From JAGVSR01 sp964589785 (GTDB lineage: Bacteria; Pseudomonadota; Alphaproteobacteria; Rhizobiales; Hyphomicrobiaceae): 64,000 nt of DNA. Shown piece after piece: positions 26,221 to 36,100 of the stretch. The translations under genes and the position numbers were made by a program. The notes below the pieces were generated by a model. That model saw only the letters and a program-made list of their open reading frames with translations. It did not search any database and was not told where the DNA came from. The stretch covers positions 99,583 to 163,582 of the forward strand of contig CAZPUQ010000007.1 of the NCBI GenBank assembly GCA_964589785.1, written 5' to 3'. Each line of letters starts with the position of its first letter. Positions within the stretch are counted from its first letter, which is position 1.

Positions 26221-26949
26221 GTGATCCTCTTTCCGGCCATCGATCTCAAGGACGGCCAGTGCGTGCGTCTGAAGCTCGGCGAGATGGACGCCGCGACGGT
26301 CTTCAACGACGATCCCGCCGCGCAGGCGGCCCTGTTCGAGGCGCAGGGGTTCACGTATCTGCACGTCGTCGATCTCAACGGCGCGTTCGCCGGCAAGCCC
26401 GTCAACGCCGCCGCCGTCGAGGCGATCCTCGCGCGCGTGGGGATGCCGGTTCAACTCGGCGGCGGCATCCGCGACCTCGCGACCGTCGGGATGTGGCTTG
26501 AGAAGGGCATCCGCCGCGTCATCCTCGGCACCGTCGCCGTGCGCGATCCGGCCCTCGTGACGGAGGCGTGCCGCCTCTTTCCGAACCGCATCGCCGTCGG
26601 CATCGACGCGAAGGGCGGCAAGGTCGCCGTCGAAGGCTGGGCGGAAACGTCGGAGCTCACCGCCGTCGATCTCGCGCGCCGCTTCGAGGACGCGGGCGTT
26701 GCGGCGATCATCTATACGGACATCGAGCGCGATGGCGTGCTGAAGGGCCTCAACCTGCCGGCGACGGCGGAACTCGCCCGTGCCACGTCGATCCCCGTCA
26801 TCGCGTCGGGCGGTCTCGCGTCCCTTGACGACGTGAAGGCCCTTCTGCGGCCCGAGTACCGGATGCTCGAAGGCGCCATCACCGGCCGCGCGCTCTACGA
26901 TGGCCGCATCGATCCGAAAGAGGCGCTGGCGCTGCTGGCAGCCGCTTGA
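26221..26949 (+). CDS. hisA: Phosphoribosylformimino-5-aminoimidazole carboxamide ribotide isomerase HisA
   Basis: HisA catalyses the Amadori rearrangement of ProFAR to PRFAR in histidine biosynthesis. The 242-aa TIM barrel starts ILFPAIDLKDGQCVRL, with the catalytic Asp in AIDLK, and the second catalytic Asp is in IIYTDIERDG near residue 169. Phosphate-binding loops are LGGGIRD (near 79) and VIASGGLASLDD (near 197). The start is GTG 26221. The gene is not inside a hisBHAF cluster here, which differs from many Rhizobiales and suggests operon break-up. Confidence 0.96.
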   Translation: MILFPAIDLKDGQCVRLKLGEMDAATVFNDDPAAQAALFEAQGFTYLHVVDLNGAFAGKPVNAAAVEAILARVGMPVQLGGGIRDLATVGMWLEKGIRRVILGTVAVRDPALVTEACRLFPNRIAVGIDAKGGKVAVEGWAETSELTAVDLARRFEDAGVAAIIYTDIERDGVLKGLNLPATAELARATSIPVIASGGLASLDDVKALLRPEYRMLEGAITGRALYDGRIDPKEALALLAAA

Positions 26950-26969
26950 AGGAGTTGGACAGCGCAGCC

Positions 26970-27221
26970 CTACTTGCGCAGCTCCGGCGGCGGCTCGCTC
27001 TTGCCGCCGCGCCACCAGGTCATGAACTTCTGGCGCCAGAGCCGCACCCGCGGGATGTCGTAGGACAGGACCACGAGGCCGAGCGGCACCATCCAGAATC
27101 CGAGCACGGGCAGGAAGCCCAGGAAGCCGAACAGGATCAGCAGCACGCCGATGGCGATCCGCGCCGGGGCCCAGTCGGGCAGCTCGTAGCTCCAGCTTCC
27201 GATGCGAATGGTGCGGGGCAC
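26970..27221 (-). CDS. Small two-span membrane protein (83 aa)
   Basis: The central part, RIAIGVLLILFGFLGFLPVLGFWMVPLGLVVLSYDIP, forms a hydrophobic hairpin of two segments, and the last third is basic and Trp-rich (RLWRQKFMTWWRGGK). It resembles small PGPGW-type transmembrane proteins. The start is GTG 27221 with AAAGGAG 8 bp upstream, a good site. It is convergent with hisA and precedes ubiE on the same strand by 63 bp or follows it as the last gene of that unit. Function unknown. Confidence 0.78.
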   Translation of the reverse strand: MPRTIRIGSWSYELPDWAPARIAIGVLLILFGFLGFLPVLGFWMVPLGLVVLSYDIPRVRLWRQKFMTWWRGGKSEPPPELRK

Positions 27222-27284
27222 GACGGCGCTCCTTTTCAGCAGTTCACGTACCGCGACAGGCGAGGGAACGCGCGATCGGCGAGA

Positions 27285-28064
27285 TCAGATCCGCCAGCCG
27301 CTGTGGATCGCCGCCACGCCGCCCGTCAGGTTGCGGTAGGTGACGTTCTGGAACCCGGCGGAGCGGATCATCTCCGCGAAGCGCTCCTGCCTGGGAAACT
27401 TGCGGATCGATTCGACGAGGTACTGGTAGGACTCGGCATCCCCGGCCGCGAGCCGGCCGAGACGCGGGATCACCTCGAAGGAATGGAAGTCGTAGAGGCG
27501 GTCGAGGATCGGCACCTGCACCTCGGAGAACTCCAGGCACAGGAAATGCCCGCCGGTCCTGAGCACGCGATGGGCCTCCGCCAACGCCTTGTCGATGTGG
27601 GTCACGTTGCGGATGCCGAACGAGATCGTGTAGGCGTCGAAGCTCTTGTCCTCGAAGGGCAGCGATTCGGCATTGCCTTCGACGAGCGTGACGCGATCGG
27701 CGAAACCGGCCTCGGCAACCCGGCGGCGGCCGACGTCGAGCATGTCGGGGCTGATGTCGCAGATGACGGCGGTCGTGCCCGGCCCGCCCGCGGCCAGCGC
27801 GCGCAGCGCGATGTCGCCCGTGCCGCCGGCGACGTCGATGAGCCGGAAAGGCGCTGGCCCGCGCGGCGGATTGAGCATCGCGACGAAGTCCGACTTCCAC
27901 AGCCGGTGCAGGCCGCCCGACATCAGGTCGTTCATCAGGTCGTAGCGCTCGGCGACGCGCGAGAACACGTCGTTGACGAGGCCCTGCCGCTCGTCCTCGC
28001 GCACGTTGCGGAAGCCGAAGGTGGTGCTGGTGTCGCCCGCGGTGCCGGATGGGGAAGCGCTCAT
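27285..28064 (-). CDS. ubiE: Ubiquinone/menaquinone C-methyltransferase UbiE
   Basis: UbiE methylates the ring of the quinone precursor (DDMQH2 to DMQH2 step in ubiquinone synthesis). The 259-aa class I SAM-dependent methyltransferase has motif I LIDVAGGTGDIALRAL (near 74-89), the AESLPFEDKSFDAYTISFGIRNV block and the UbiE signature YQYLVESIRKFPRQE with NVTYRNLTGGVAAIHSGWRI at the end. The start is ATG 28064 (28076 possible). In many Rhizobiales ubiE sits next to ubiB near mutM/dnaA; here it does not. Confidence 0.95.
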   Translation of the reverse strand: MSASPSGTAGDTSTTFGFRNVREDERQGLVNDVFSRVAERYDLMNDLMSGGLHRLWKSDFVAMLNPPRGPAPFRLIDVAGGTGDIALRALAAGGPGTTAVICDISPDMLDVGRRRVAEAGFADRVTLVEGNAESLPFEDKSFDAYTISFGIRNVTHIDKALAEAHRVLRTGGHFLCLEFSEVQVPILDRLYDFHSFEVIPRLGRLAAGDAESYQYLVESIRKFPRQERFAEMIRSAGFQNVTYRNLTGGVAAIHSGWRI

Positions 28065-28144
28065 GGCCGGGACCATAGCTCCGCCGCGCGGGCGAAGCCA
28101 CAGGGCAATTGGGCGAGGGCAATTGGGCGGGCGGCCGCGTCGTC

Positions 28145-29140
28145 TCAGGCGAGGAGCAGCGGGTGCGGCGTGCCGTCGGCGAGATATTGGGCGACGGCCC
28201 GGGCCAGCACCGGCGCGAGCAGGAACCCGTGCCGGAAGGCGCCATTCACCATGATGCTGCGGCCGCCGTCCGCCACGCGGGCGCGGGGCACGTTGTCGGG
28301 AAAGGCGGGGCGGACGTCGGCGCTGAGTTCCAGGATCTCCGCTTCGCCAAGGGCGGGATGCAGCGCATAGGCCGCGCCGAGGAGCTCCAGCGCCGAGCGC
28401 ACGGACACGGGGCCGTCGTCCGCACTCTCGATCATGGTCGCGCCGACGAGATAACGGCCCTCGCCCCAGGGCACGACGTAGAGCGGGTGTCGAGGATGCA
28501 GCAGGCGGACCGGGCGCCTGAGCTGCACGTCGCCCGTGCGGATCAGCAGCCGTTCGCCGCGCACGCCGCGCAGATCCTGCAGGCGATGGCGTGCCGCAAA
28601 TCCCCGGCAGTCGATGATGAGCGCTTCGCGGTCGTCGCCTTCGAGCGCCCGGCCGAGGTGCAGGTCGACACCGGCGCGGCGGCAGGCGTCGAGCAGGAAC
28701 GCCAGCGCCGCCGGCGTCGCGACATGCGCCTCGTCGGCAAAGAACAGCGCCGAGGAGAAGCGGTCCGCGAGATCGGGCTCGAGTGCCGCAAGGCCGGCGC
28801 GGTCGAGCGTGCGATGGGCCGTCGTCATGCGGGCAAAGCGCACCATGTCCGGCTGGTCGCGCGGCGCGGCGACGACGAGGCTGCCCGCGTTGATGACGCC
28901 GGGGTAGACCGCGCGCCAGATCGCCAGGCCCTCGGCTCCGAAGTCGCGCACGAGGTCGGGCGCCGATTCCGCCTCCACCCACGGCGCCAGCATCGCGCCG
29001 GCGTGCCGGCTCGCGGAATGCGCCAGCGGGTCTGTCTGGCGGTCGATCAGCTTCACGGCAAAGCCGCGCTCGGCCAGCGTCAACGCCTGCCACAGGCCGA
29101 TGATGCCGGCGCCGGCGACGGTGATGCGGTGCTTCGCCAT
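28145..29140 (-). CDS. thiO: FAD-dependent glycine oxidase ThiO-like
   Basis: A 331-aa DAO-family flavoenzyme. The Rossmann FAD motif VAGAGIIGLWQALTLAERG is at residues 8-26, followed by the DRQ acidic end of the second strand. The SRHAGAMLAPW segment is typical of ThiO, which oxidises glycine to the imine used for the thiazole of thiamine. The C-terminal substrate part ends with VNGAFRHGFLLAPVLARAVAQYLADG. Other thi genes and a TPP riboswitch are absent here, so a broader D-amino-acid oxidase role cannot be excluded. The gene starts 6 bp after the ggt stop codon, so both are in one operon. Confidence 0.82.
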   Translation of the reverse strand: MAKHRITVAGAGIIGLWQALTLAERGFAVKLIDRQTDPLAHSASRHAGAMLAPWVEAESAPDLVRDFGAEGLAIWRAVYPGVINAGSLVVAAPRDQPDMVRFARMTTAHRTLDRAGLAALEPDLADRFSSALFFADEAHVATPAALAFLLDACRRAGVDLHLGRALEGDDREALIIDCRGFAARHRLQDLRGVRGERLLIRTGDVQLRRPVRLLHPRHPLYVVPWGEGRYLVGATMIESADDGPVSVRSALELLGAAYALHPALGEAEILELSADVRPAFPDNVPRARVADGGRSIMVNGAFRHGFLLAPVLARAVAQYLADGTPHPLLLA

Positions 29141-29146
29141 GGCCGG

Positions 29147-30988
29147 TCAGTCTCCGAGAGCTGCGCCCTCGCGGCGCGGATCGCTGCTGCCTTCGATGAC
29201 GCCATCGCGGACGGCAAGAATGTTCAATCCCGAGTTCATGAGGTCCGGCCGGATGCTGTGCCCGAACGGCCTGAGGCGAAGTCCCAGCAGGATGGATTGC
29301 CAGTCGGCCTCGAGCTCGGCCGCGCCGCCCATGCTGCCGAAGTTGACGAGCGCCGCCGCCTCGTGAGCATCGAGCCGCCAGTCGAGAAGCGCGATGAGGG
29401 CCTTCGTCACATACAGGATGATGCGTCCGCCTCCGGGCGAGCCGACGACGGCGCGGACGCTCCCCGTGCGGTCGAAGACGATCGTCGGCGCCATGGTGCT
29501 GCGCGGCCGCTTGCCGCCCTCGACCCGGTTGGCGATAGGGTGTCCCGCGGCATCGGCCGGCAGGAAGGAGAAGTCGGTGAGCTCGTTGTTGAGCAGGAAG
29601 CCGGCCGCCATCACGCCCGAGCCGAAGACGCCCTCGATGGTCGTCGTCATTGAGACCGCGTTACCCTCGCCGTCGATGACGCTGATGTGGCTCGTGCCCG
29701 TCGTCTCGCGCGTCGCATCGATCCCGAAGGCGCGCTTGTCCGACCCCGGCGGCCGTCCCGGTGCGGGCCGCGGCATGGCGGTTTCCGGGTCGATGAGCCG
29801 GCGCCGCAGCGCGAGGTAATTTGTGTCGGTCAGCCCTGCCGGAACCGGAACGAACGCCGGATCGGCCAGATATTCGCCGCGGTCCGCATAGGCGAGCTTC
29901 TGCGCCTCGAGGATGAGATGCACGCCTGCGGCCGGCAGCCGTCCGTCGGACACGACGCCGAGATCGAACGGCTCGAGCAGGGTCAGGATCTGGGCGACCG
30001 CCACGCCGCCCGAGGACGGGGGACCGAAGCCGCAGACCTTGTAGAGCCGGTAGGGTATGCACAAAGGGGCCCGAGTCTCGATCCGGTAGGCGGCGAGGTC
30101 GGCGACCGAGAGGTCGCCGCCCGCGTTGGGAGCACGGGCCACGGCGGCCACGATCGCGTCGGCCACGGGGCCCGCATAGAAGCCGTCCGGTCCCTGCTCC
30201 GCGATGGCGCGCAGGGCTGCGGCATAGGCGGCGTTCCGCAGCCGGTGGCCGGCCGGCCAGGGCGATCCATGCGCATCGAAGAAGTAGCGGCGGGCCGTGT
30301 CGTCGAACGCATCGCTGCCGGTCAGTTGCAAGAGAGCATTGAGGCGCCGCGAGACGGTAAAGCCGTCGTCCGCAAGCTTGAGCGCCGGCTCGAACAGGCG
30401 CGGCCAGGCGAGCTTGCCGTGCGCCTGGTGCGCGTGCCACAGGAGCTTGACGAGACCCGGCGTGCCGATGCTGAGGCCGGAGCGCACAGCACGCGCGAAG
30501 GGCATCGGCTGGCCATCGTGAAGGAAGCGGTCGGGCTTTGCGGTGGCCGGTGCCGTCTCGCGCCCGTCGTAGGCGGACAGTGCGCCCGCTTTCTGGTCGA
30601 AGTGCAGCAGAAAGGCCCCGCCGCCCAGGCCCGAGGACTGCGGCTCGACGAGTCCCAGCACGAGCTGAGCCGCGATCGCCGCGTCCGTTGCCGAGCCGCC
30701 GGCGCGCAGCATCTGAAGTCCGGCTTCCGAAGCCCGCCGGTCGGCCGTCACGATCATGTGTCGCGTGGCGCGCGTGAGGCTGCTTTCGGAGCGCCCGGTC
30801 GAGGGCTCGGGCTCGACGAGCTGACGCTGGGCCGATGCCGGCGCGCTCATCAGCCCGGCGAAGGCCAGAGTCACGGCGAGAGTCGGGGCGAGCGCCACGG
30901 CGAACGTGATGGCGAGCGCCCGTGCCGCCCGCCGCGCGCCCTGCGTCGCGGCATTGCGCGTCGGCCCATCCGGCAGCTTCGGCATCAT
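29147..30988 (-). CDS. ggt: Gamma-glutamyltransferase
   Basis: A 613-aa periplasmic gamma-glutamyltransferase, which hydrolyses or transfers the gamma-glutamyl group of glutathione and matures by autocleavage. A long N-terminal signal segment (ALAITFAVALAPTLAVTLAFAG, about residues 22-45) precedes the large subunit. The nucleophile Thr that becomes the N-terminus of the small subunit is in TGTSHISVIDGEGNAVSMTTT (near 432), and the GSPGGGRI loop (near 515) is the oxyanion-hole region. ATG 30988 (or 30985) was preferred to the upstream extension because it starts just before the signal segment. It is co-transcribed with thiO. Confidence 0.93.
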   Translation of the reverse strand: MMPKLPDGPTRNAATQGARRAARALAITFAVALAPTLAVTLAFAGLMSAPASAQRQLVEPEPSTGRSESSLTRATRHMIVTADRRASEAGLQMLRAGGSATDAAIAAQLVLGLVEPQSSGLGGGAFLLHFDQKAGALSAYDGRETAPATAKPDRFLHDGQPMPFARAVRSGLSIGTPGLVKLLWHAHQAHGKLAWPRLFEPALKLADDGFTVSRRLNALLQLTGSDAFDDTARRYFFDAHGSPWPAGHRLRNAAYAAALRAIAEQGPDGFYAGPVADAIVAAVARAPNAGGDLSVADLAAYRIETRAPLCIPYRLYKVCGFGPPSSGGVAVAQILTLLEPFDLGVVSDGRLPAAGVHLILEAQKLAYADRGEYLADPAFVPVPAGLTDTNYLALRRRLIDPETAMPRPAPGRPPGSDKRAFGIDATRETTGTSHISVIDGEGNAVSMTTTIEGVFGSGVMAAGFLLNNELTDFSFLPADAAGHPIANRVEGGKRPRSTMAPTIVFDRTGSVRAVVGSPGGGRIILYVTKALIALLDWRLDAHEAAALVNFGSMGGAAELEADWQSILLGLRLRPFGHSIRPDLMNSGLNILAVRDGVIEGSSDPRREGAALGD

Positions 30989-31099
30989 GGCTTCGTCCCA
31001 TCGTCGAAAGCTCTCGATGCCTGGAAAGCGCGTGATCCGCAACCCGTCAAGGCCCGCGCATGGTCGTGAGTCCGCGCCGGCTTTGCCGCCGCGCAAACG

Positions 31100-31130
31100 A
31101 AAAGGGCAGCGGCCTTGGCGGCCCCTGCCC
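31100..31130 (-). terminator. Rho-independent terminator downstream of the C2-like gene
   Basis: On the minus strand GGGCAGGGGCC folds onto GGCCGCTGCCC and is followed by TTTT (31100-31103). It lies 30 bp after the stop of the C2-like gene and 112 bp before the ggt start, separating the two units. Confidence 0.75.
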
Positions 31131-31160
31131 CGGTGCGTCATGGAACGTCGTGCGTGCGGC

Positions 31161-31652
31161 TTACTTTTTCACGTCGACGGTGAAGTAAATCTCGGCGGCC
31201 TTCTTCTCCTTGCCGGCACGCGAGATCGTCTGCTTGCACCGGTAGGTCGAAGAGAAGCCGTCGATCTTGCAGTTCCGCGTATTGATGGAGAAATCGAGGT
31301 CGCGCTTGGCGTCGACGCGGTTGACGTCGATCGGATCGTCGACGCTCACGTCCTTGTCGAGGATGGCGACCTTCACGTCCGCCGTGCCGGCCTTCACCTT
31401 GCGGCTCACCACCCAGTTCGGTGTGATGGACGTCTCCTGCTTCACGGGCGCCGTGTTGAAGGTCTCGCCGTTGATCGTGACCCTGGCGTAGAAATCGCCC
31501 TTCGAGAAGGCGTCGGGCTGGTCGAGCGCGCGCACCTGGGTGATCGTGACCCGGACTTCCGGATCGGCGGCCGCGGCCATGGTGGTGCCGAGAGCCAGGC
31601 TGGACACGGGCAGGATGGCGAGCGCACAGGCAAGGGCGCGGAATTTGGACAT
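31161..31652 (-). CDS. Secreted C2-domain-like protein
   Basis: A 163-aa exported protein with a Sec signal peptide (residues 1-29, cleavage near AAAADPE). The mature part follows the C2 beta-sandwich pattern: VTITQVRAL, KGDFYARVTING (compare the SDPYVKV segment), TSITPNWVVSR (compare T.NPxWNE) and VAILDKDVSVDDPIDVN (compare VWDKDxxGxDDFIG), where the Asp-rich loop could bind calcium. The first loop lacks the usual Asp pair, so the site may be incomplete. Two Cys (NCKIDG, RCKQTI) could form a disulfide. C2 domains are mainly eukaryotic. ATG 31652 was chosen for the signal peptide and GGAGAA upstream. It is flanked by terminators, so it is monocistronic. Confidence 0.72.
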   Translation of the reverse strand: MSKFRALACALAILPVSSLALGTTMAAAADPEVRVTITQVRALDQPDAFSKGDFYARVTINGETFNTAPVKQETSITPNWVVSRKVKAGTADVKVAILDKDVSVDDPIDVNRVDAKRDLDFSINTRNCKIDGFSSTYRCKQTISRAGKEKKAAEIYFTVDVKK

Positions 31653-31878
31653 AGACGTTCTCCGGTACTTGGAAACCCCCACAAGACCACACCCGAGGAC
31701 GCGTCCGATGCCGGAGGCGTAGCCTGCTGCGTGATCATTTTGCGACGCTATCAGGAACAGGCGAGGCTGTGGCCGCGCGCGCCGGTCGCTCGGTGCGTTC
31801 CTCCGCCGGGCGTTGCGCTTGGGTGACAGGCCAAGTCGGCAAGTGCTTGAGACAACGGGCACGCGGTTCGTTCACCAC

Positions 31879-31915
31879 AAAAAAAGAACCCGGGACGCGA
31901 TGCGCGCGTCCCGGG
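31879..31915 (-). terminator. Strong Rho-independent terminator after the cytochrome c peroxidase gene
   Basis: A perfect 10-bp stem, CCCGGGACGC / GCGTCCCGGG, with a 7-nt loop is followed on the minus strand by a run of seven T within 31879-31885. It lies 34 bp after the stop codon of the peroxidase gene. Confidence 0.88.
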
Positions 31916-31948
31916 CTTTGCCGTGCCTGCGGATCGTTCCCGCTGAGC

Positions 31949-32992
31949 CTACTCGTTCACGACCTCACCCGAGGGGCGGGGCGTCTTCGGCGTCTCGGGC
32001 GGCAGGATCGGATAGGTGACCTCCGGCATCTCGCCGGTCAGAGACCCGAGGAACGCGACGATCGCGTTGACTTCCTCCGGCTTCAGCTCCGTGCCGAGCT
32101 GCGAGCTGCTCATGATCGCGACGGCCTGCTTCAGGTCCCACACCTTGCCGGAGTGGAAATAGGGCGCCGTGAGCGCGATGTTGCGCAGGGGCGCGGCGCG
32201 GAACACGTACTGGTCGTCCGCCGTCTTGGTGACGGTGAAGCGGCCCTTGTCGCCGGCCGGAAGCACGGAGGCGCCGGGCTTCTCGACGACGCCGAAGGGA
32301 TAATAGTCCTGGCCGCCGACGTTGATGCCGCCGTGGCAGCCGGCGCAGCCCTTGTCGATGAAGAAGGTCATGCCGAGCTTCTGCTCGGGCGTCAGGGCTT
32401 CGTCGTCGCCGTTGAGGAACTTGTCGAACGGCGCCGGCGTGATCAGCGTGGCCTCGAAGGCTTCGATGGCCTTGGCCATGTTGTCGAACGAGACCGGGTT
32501 CGGGTCGTCGGGGAAGGCCGCTTTGAACCAGGTCACGTACTGCGGCATGCTGTTCAGGGTCTCAACGACCTTTTCAGGCGTGTTGGCCATCTCCACGCCG
32601 GCCTGCACGGGTCCCTTCGCCTGCGCCTTCAGGTCTTCCGCGCGGCCGTCCCAGAACTGGGCCTTGTTGAAGACGGCGTTGAGCGCGGTCGGCGAGTTGC
32701 GAGGCCCCTTCTGCCAGCCGTGGCCGATCGACGTCTCGAGGTTGTCGTCGCCGCCGGTCGCGAGGTTGTGGCAGGAGTTGCAGCTAAAGACGCCGCTGGC
32801 CGACAGGCGCGGGTCGAAGAACAACGCCTTGCCGAGATGGATCTTTTCCTTCGAGCTCGGATTGTCCTTCGTTGCCGGGACCGTTGAGGGCAGCGGCTTG
32901 AAGACCGTCAGAGCCTTGTCGCGCAGCTCATTGGCGAGTGCGGGGCTCGCCGCAACGCTGGCCGCGAGCGCCAGGGATGCGATTTTCCACAT
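31949..32992 (-). CDS. ccpA: Di-haem cytochrome c peroxidase (CcpA/MauG family)
   Basis: A 347-aa periplasmic di-haem peroxidase that reduces H2O2 with electrons from cytochrome c. A signal peptide (IASLALAASVAASPALA) is followed by two c-type haem motifs, CNSCH (near residue 69) and CAGCH (near 215), and by the GPRNSPTALNAVFNKAQFWDGRAEDL block that is diagnostic of the family. The calcium and haem ligand region FRAAPLRNIALTAPYFHSG is near 265. ATG 32992 has GGAGG at 7 bp; the upstream ATG does not. A sequence resembling an Irr/ICE box lies just upstream. Confidence 0.94.
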   Translation of the reverse strand: MWKIASLALAASVAASPALANELRDKALTVFKPLPSTVPATKDNPSSKEKIHLGKALFFDPRLSASGVFSCNSCHNLATGGDDNLETSIGHGWQKGPRNSPTALNAVFNKAQFWDGRAEDLKAQAKGPVQAGVEMANTPEKVVETLNSMPQYVTWFKAAFPDDPNPVSFDNMAKAIEAFEATLITPAPFDKFLNGDDEALTPEQKLGMTFFIDKGCAGCHGGINVGGQDYYPFGVVEKPGASVLPAGDKGRFTVTKTADDQYVFRAAPLRNIALTAPYFHSGKVWDLKQAVAIMSSSQLGTELKPEEVNAIVAFLGSLTGEMPEVTYPILPPETPKTPRPSGEVVNE

Positions 32993-33013
32993 TCGTTCCT
33001 CCTTCACTGACGA

Positions 33014-33030
33014 ATTAGAATTATTAAAAG
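33014..33030 (-). promoter_or_regulatory. Possible Irr (ICE) box upstream of ccpA
   Basis: ATTAGAATTATTAAAAG matches 11 of the 14 fixed positions of the rhizobial Irr box, TTTAGAA-N3-TTCTAAA. It lies 22 bp upstream of the start codon of a haem protein gene, a class that Irr controls in Rhizobiales. The match is partial and the AT-rich context makes chance similarity possible. Confidence 0.3.
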
Positions 33031-33121
33031 CTCCTAGTCCAATCTGGAGGCGAAAGGATTGAGAGAGGTCAAACGTTCAGGTGGCCGAATGGTCGCAGTG
33101 TTGCCCTGCTCCAGTGCCCCG

Positions 33122-36100
33122 TCAATGAAAGTCACGTGACTTTGGAATGATGCGCTCGGCGCGCGGATGCGTAGAGCCCGGTCGGACGCGTAGGGAAGGG
33201 TTTGGCCGGGTCCAGCGCGGGTGAGAGCCGGTCGCCCCGTCCGCCGGATCGGGACCGGGGTTCTTCACTTCGTCCGCATTGGCCACGGGAACTCTCATCC
33301 CCTCTGCCTCCTCCGAGAGCAGGCGCAGCCAGTCGCTGCGGTCTTCGAGATGTGTCGCGACGACATGAATGATGTCGTCATGCCGCTGGATGCGTCCGCC
33401 GACGAGCATCAGCCGCGCCTGCATCACCACTTTCCGGTACCGTTCCAGCATCTTGGGCCACACGACCGAGTTGACGACGCCGGTCTCGTCCTCAAGCGTC
33501 ATGAACACGACGCCCTTCGCCGAGCCTGGGCGCTGGCGTATGAGAACGACGCCCGCGACCCTGACCCGCTGCCCCTCGCGCAGCGACCGCAACTCTCCAC
33601 AGGTAGAGATCCGTTCCGCGCGGAGCCGGTCGCGCAGGAAGCTCATCGGATGCGCTTTCAGGGAAAGCCTCAGCGTCTGGTAATCGTTCACGACGTGCTC
33701 GGAGAGCGGCATTGAGGGCAGCGCCACCTCCGGCTCCAATCCGGCCTCCTGCGCTTCGCTCCAGGAGAAAAGTGGCAGCGGCGGCCCTGCCGCGAGCGCC
33801 TTCACCTCCCAGAGGGCCTGGCGCCGGTCGAGGCCCTCTGCCCCGGCCAGGTTTATCCCGGCAAGACCGCGCTCTCCCGGCACGGAGCGGAAGGCATCCG
33901 CCGCGGCGAGCTTTTCCAGGGTGGACCGGCAGAGCCCGGCGCGCCGCCACAGATCGTGTGCGCTCTTGAACTCTCCCCGCGCCCGCGCCGCGACGAGCTT
34001 GTCGATCTCCGTCTCCCGCAATCCCTCGACCTGCCGGAAGCCGAGGCGCAGAGCCGGGCCGCCGTCGCAATCTTCCAGCGTGCAATCCCAATCGCTCGCG
34101 TTCACATCCACCGCCCCGACCGTCACGCCATGCTCGCGGGCATCCCGCACGATCTGGGCGGGAGCGTAGAAGCCCATGGGCTGTGCGTTGAGCAGCGCGC
34201 CCGCGAAGGCCGCGGGATAATGACATTTGAGCCATGCCGACACGTAGACGAGATGGGCAAAGCTCGCCGCGTGGCTTTCGGGGAAGCCGTATTCGCCGAA
34301 GCCCTTGATCTGGTTGAAGCAGCGCTGGGCGAAGGCGCGCTCGTAGCCGCGCGCGCTCATGCGCTCGACCATCTTCTCCTCCAAGAGGCCGATCGTGCCG
34401 CGGCGGCGGAACGTGGCCATCGCCTTGCGCAGGTCGTTCACCTCCTCGTCGGAGAATTCCGCTGCGACCATGGCAATCCGCATCGCCTGCTCCTGGAAGA
34501 GCGGAACGCCTTTCGTCTTGCCGAGGATCTGCTTCAGCTCGTTGATGTCGCCATGCTGGGGCGACGGCGAGGGATAGATCTCGGGCTCGATCTTGTCGCG
34601 GCGGCGCAGATAGGGATGCACCATGTCGCCCTGGATGGGCCCGGGGCGCACGATCGCGACCTCGATGACGAGATCGTAGAAGCAGCGCGGCTTGAGGCGC
34701 GGCAGCATGTTCATCTGCGCCCGGCTTTCCACCTGGAACACGCCGATGGAATCGGCGCGGCAGAGCATGTCGTAGGTGGCCTCGTCCCCTTGCGGCACCC
34801 TGGCGAGCGTCATGTCGAGGCCGTGATGCGCTTTGAGGAACGCGAACGCGCGGCGGATGCAGGAGAGCATGCCGAGCGCCAGCACATCGACCTTCAGGAG
34901 GCCGAGGGCGGCGATGTCGTCCTTGTCCCATTCGATGAACCTGCGCTGCTCCATCGCCGCGTTGCCGATGGGGACGATCTCGACGAGCGGCCCGCGCGTC
35001 AGCACGAACCCGCCGACGTGCTGCGAGAGATGGCGCGGAAAGCCGATCAGCTCCTCGGTCAGCTCGAGCACGCCGGCGAGCAGGGGGTCGCTCGGATCGA
35101 GCCCCGCCTCGCGCACGCGCGCGTCTCCGAGCGCGCCCCCCGAGCGTGTTCCCCACACCATGCCGGCCAGCGCCGCGACCGTGTCTTCCGACAGCCCCAT
35201 GGCCTTGCCGACATCGCGCACGGCCGAGCGCGCGCGGTAGGAGATGACGGTGGCGGTGAGCGCCGCACGGTCATGCCCGTAGCGGCGGTAGATGTACTGG
35301 ATCACCTCCTCGCGCCGCTCGTGCTCGAAATCGACGTCGATGTCGGGCGGCTCCTTGCGCGCCTGCGAGATGAAGCGCTCGAAGAGCAGGTCGATCTCGG
35401 CCGGGTTCACGGACGTGATGCCGAGGCAGTAGCAGATGACCGAGTTCGCCGCCGAGCCGCGCCCCTGGCAGAGAATGCCCTTTGAGCGCGCGAAGGACAC
35501 GATGTCGTGGACGGTGAGGAAGTAGCGCGCAAAGCCGAGCTCGGCGACGAGCTTCAGCTCGCGCGTGATGGATTCCCGCACCTTTTCTGGAACGCCTTCG
35601 GGAAAATGCTGCGCCGCGCCCTGCCATGTCAGCGTCTCCAGATGCGCCTGCGGCGTCAAGCCGGGCGGGACGGGCTCGTCGGGGTATTCGTACTCGAGGT
35701 CATCGAGGGAGAAGCGGCAGGCCTCCATGATCTCGATGCTGCGACGGACCGCGTCCTCGTGGCCGCGAAAGAGGCGCGCCATCTCGGCCGGCTTCTTGAG
35801 ATGACGCTCTGCGTTCGCCTCCAGGCGATAGCCGGCCTCGGTGATCGTCGTGTGCTCGCGGATGGAGGTCAGCACGTCCTGAAGCGGACGGCGGCGGGCC
35901 GCATGATAGAGAACGGAGTTGGTTGCGACGAGAGGTGTGGCGCAGCGCGCTGCGAGAGCGGCAAGCTGGCCGATCCGCGCGCGATCGTTGCCGCGATAGG
36001 TGTGCGAGGCCGCAAGATAAAGCCTCACGGAGGAGAGAGCTGCCTTGACGCGATCGAGCTCGGCTTCGAATTGGTCGCTCAGGGCATCGGGCGGGATCGC

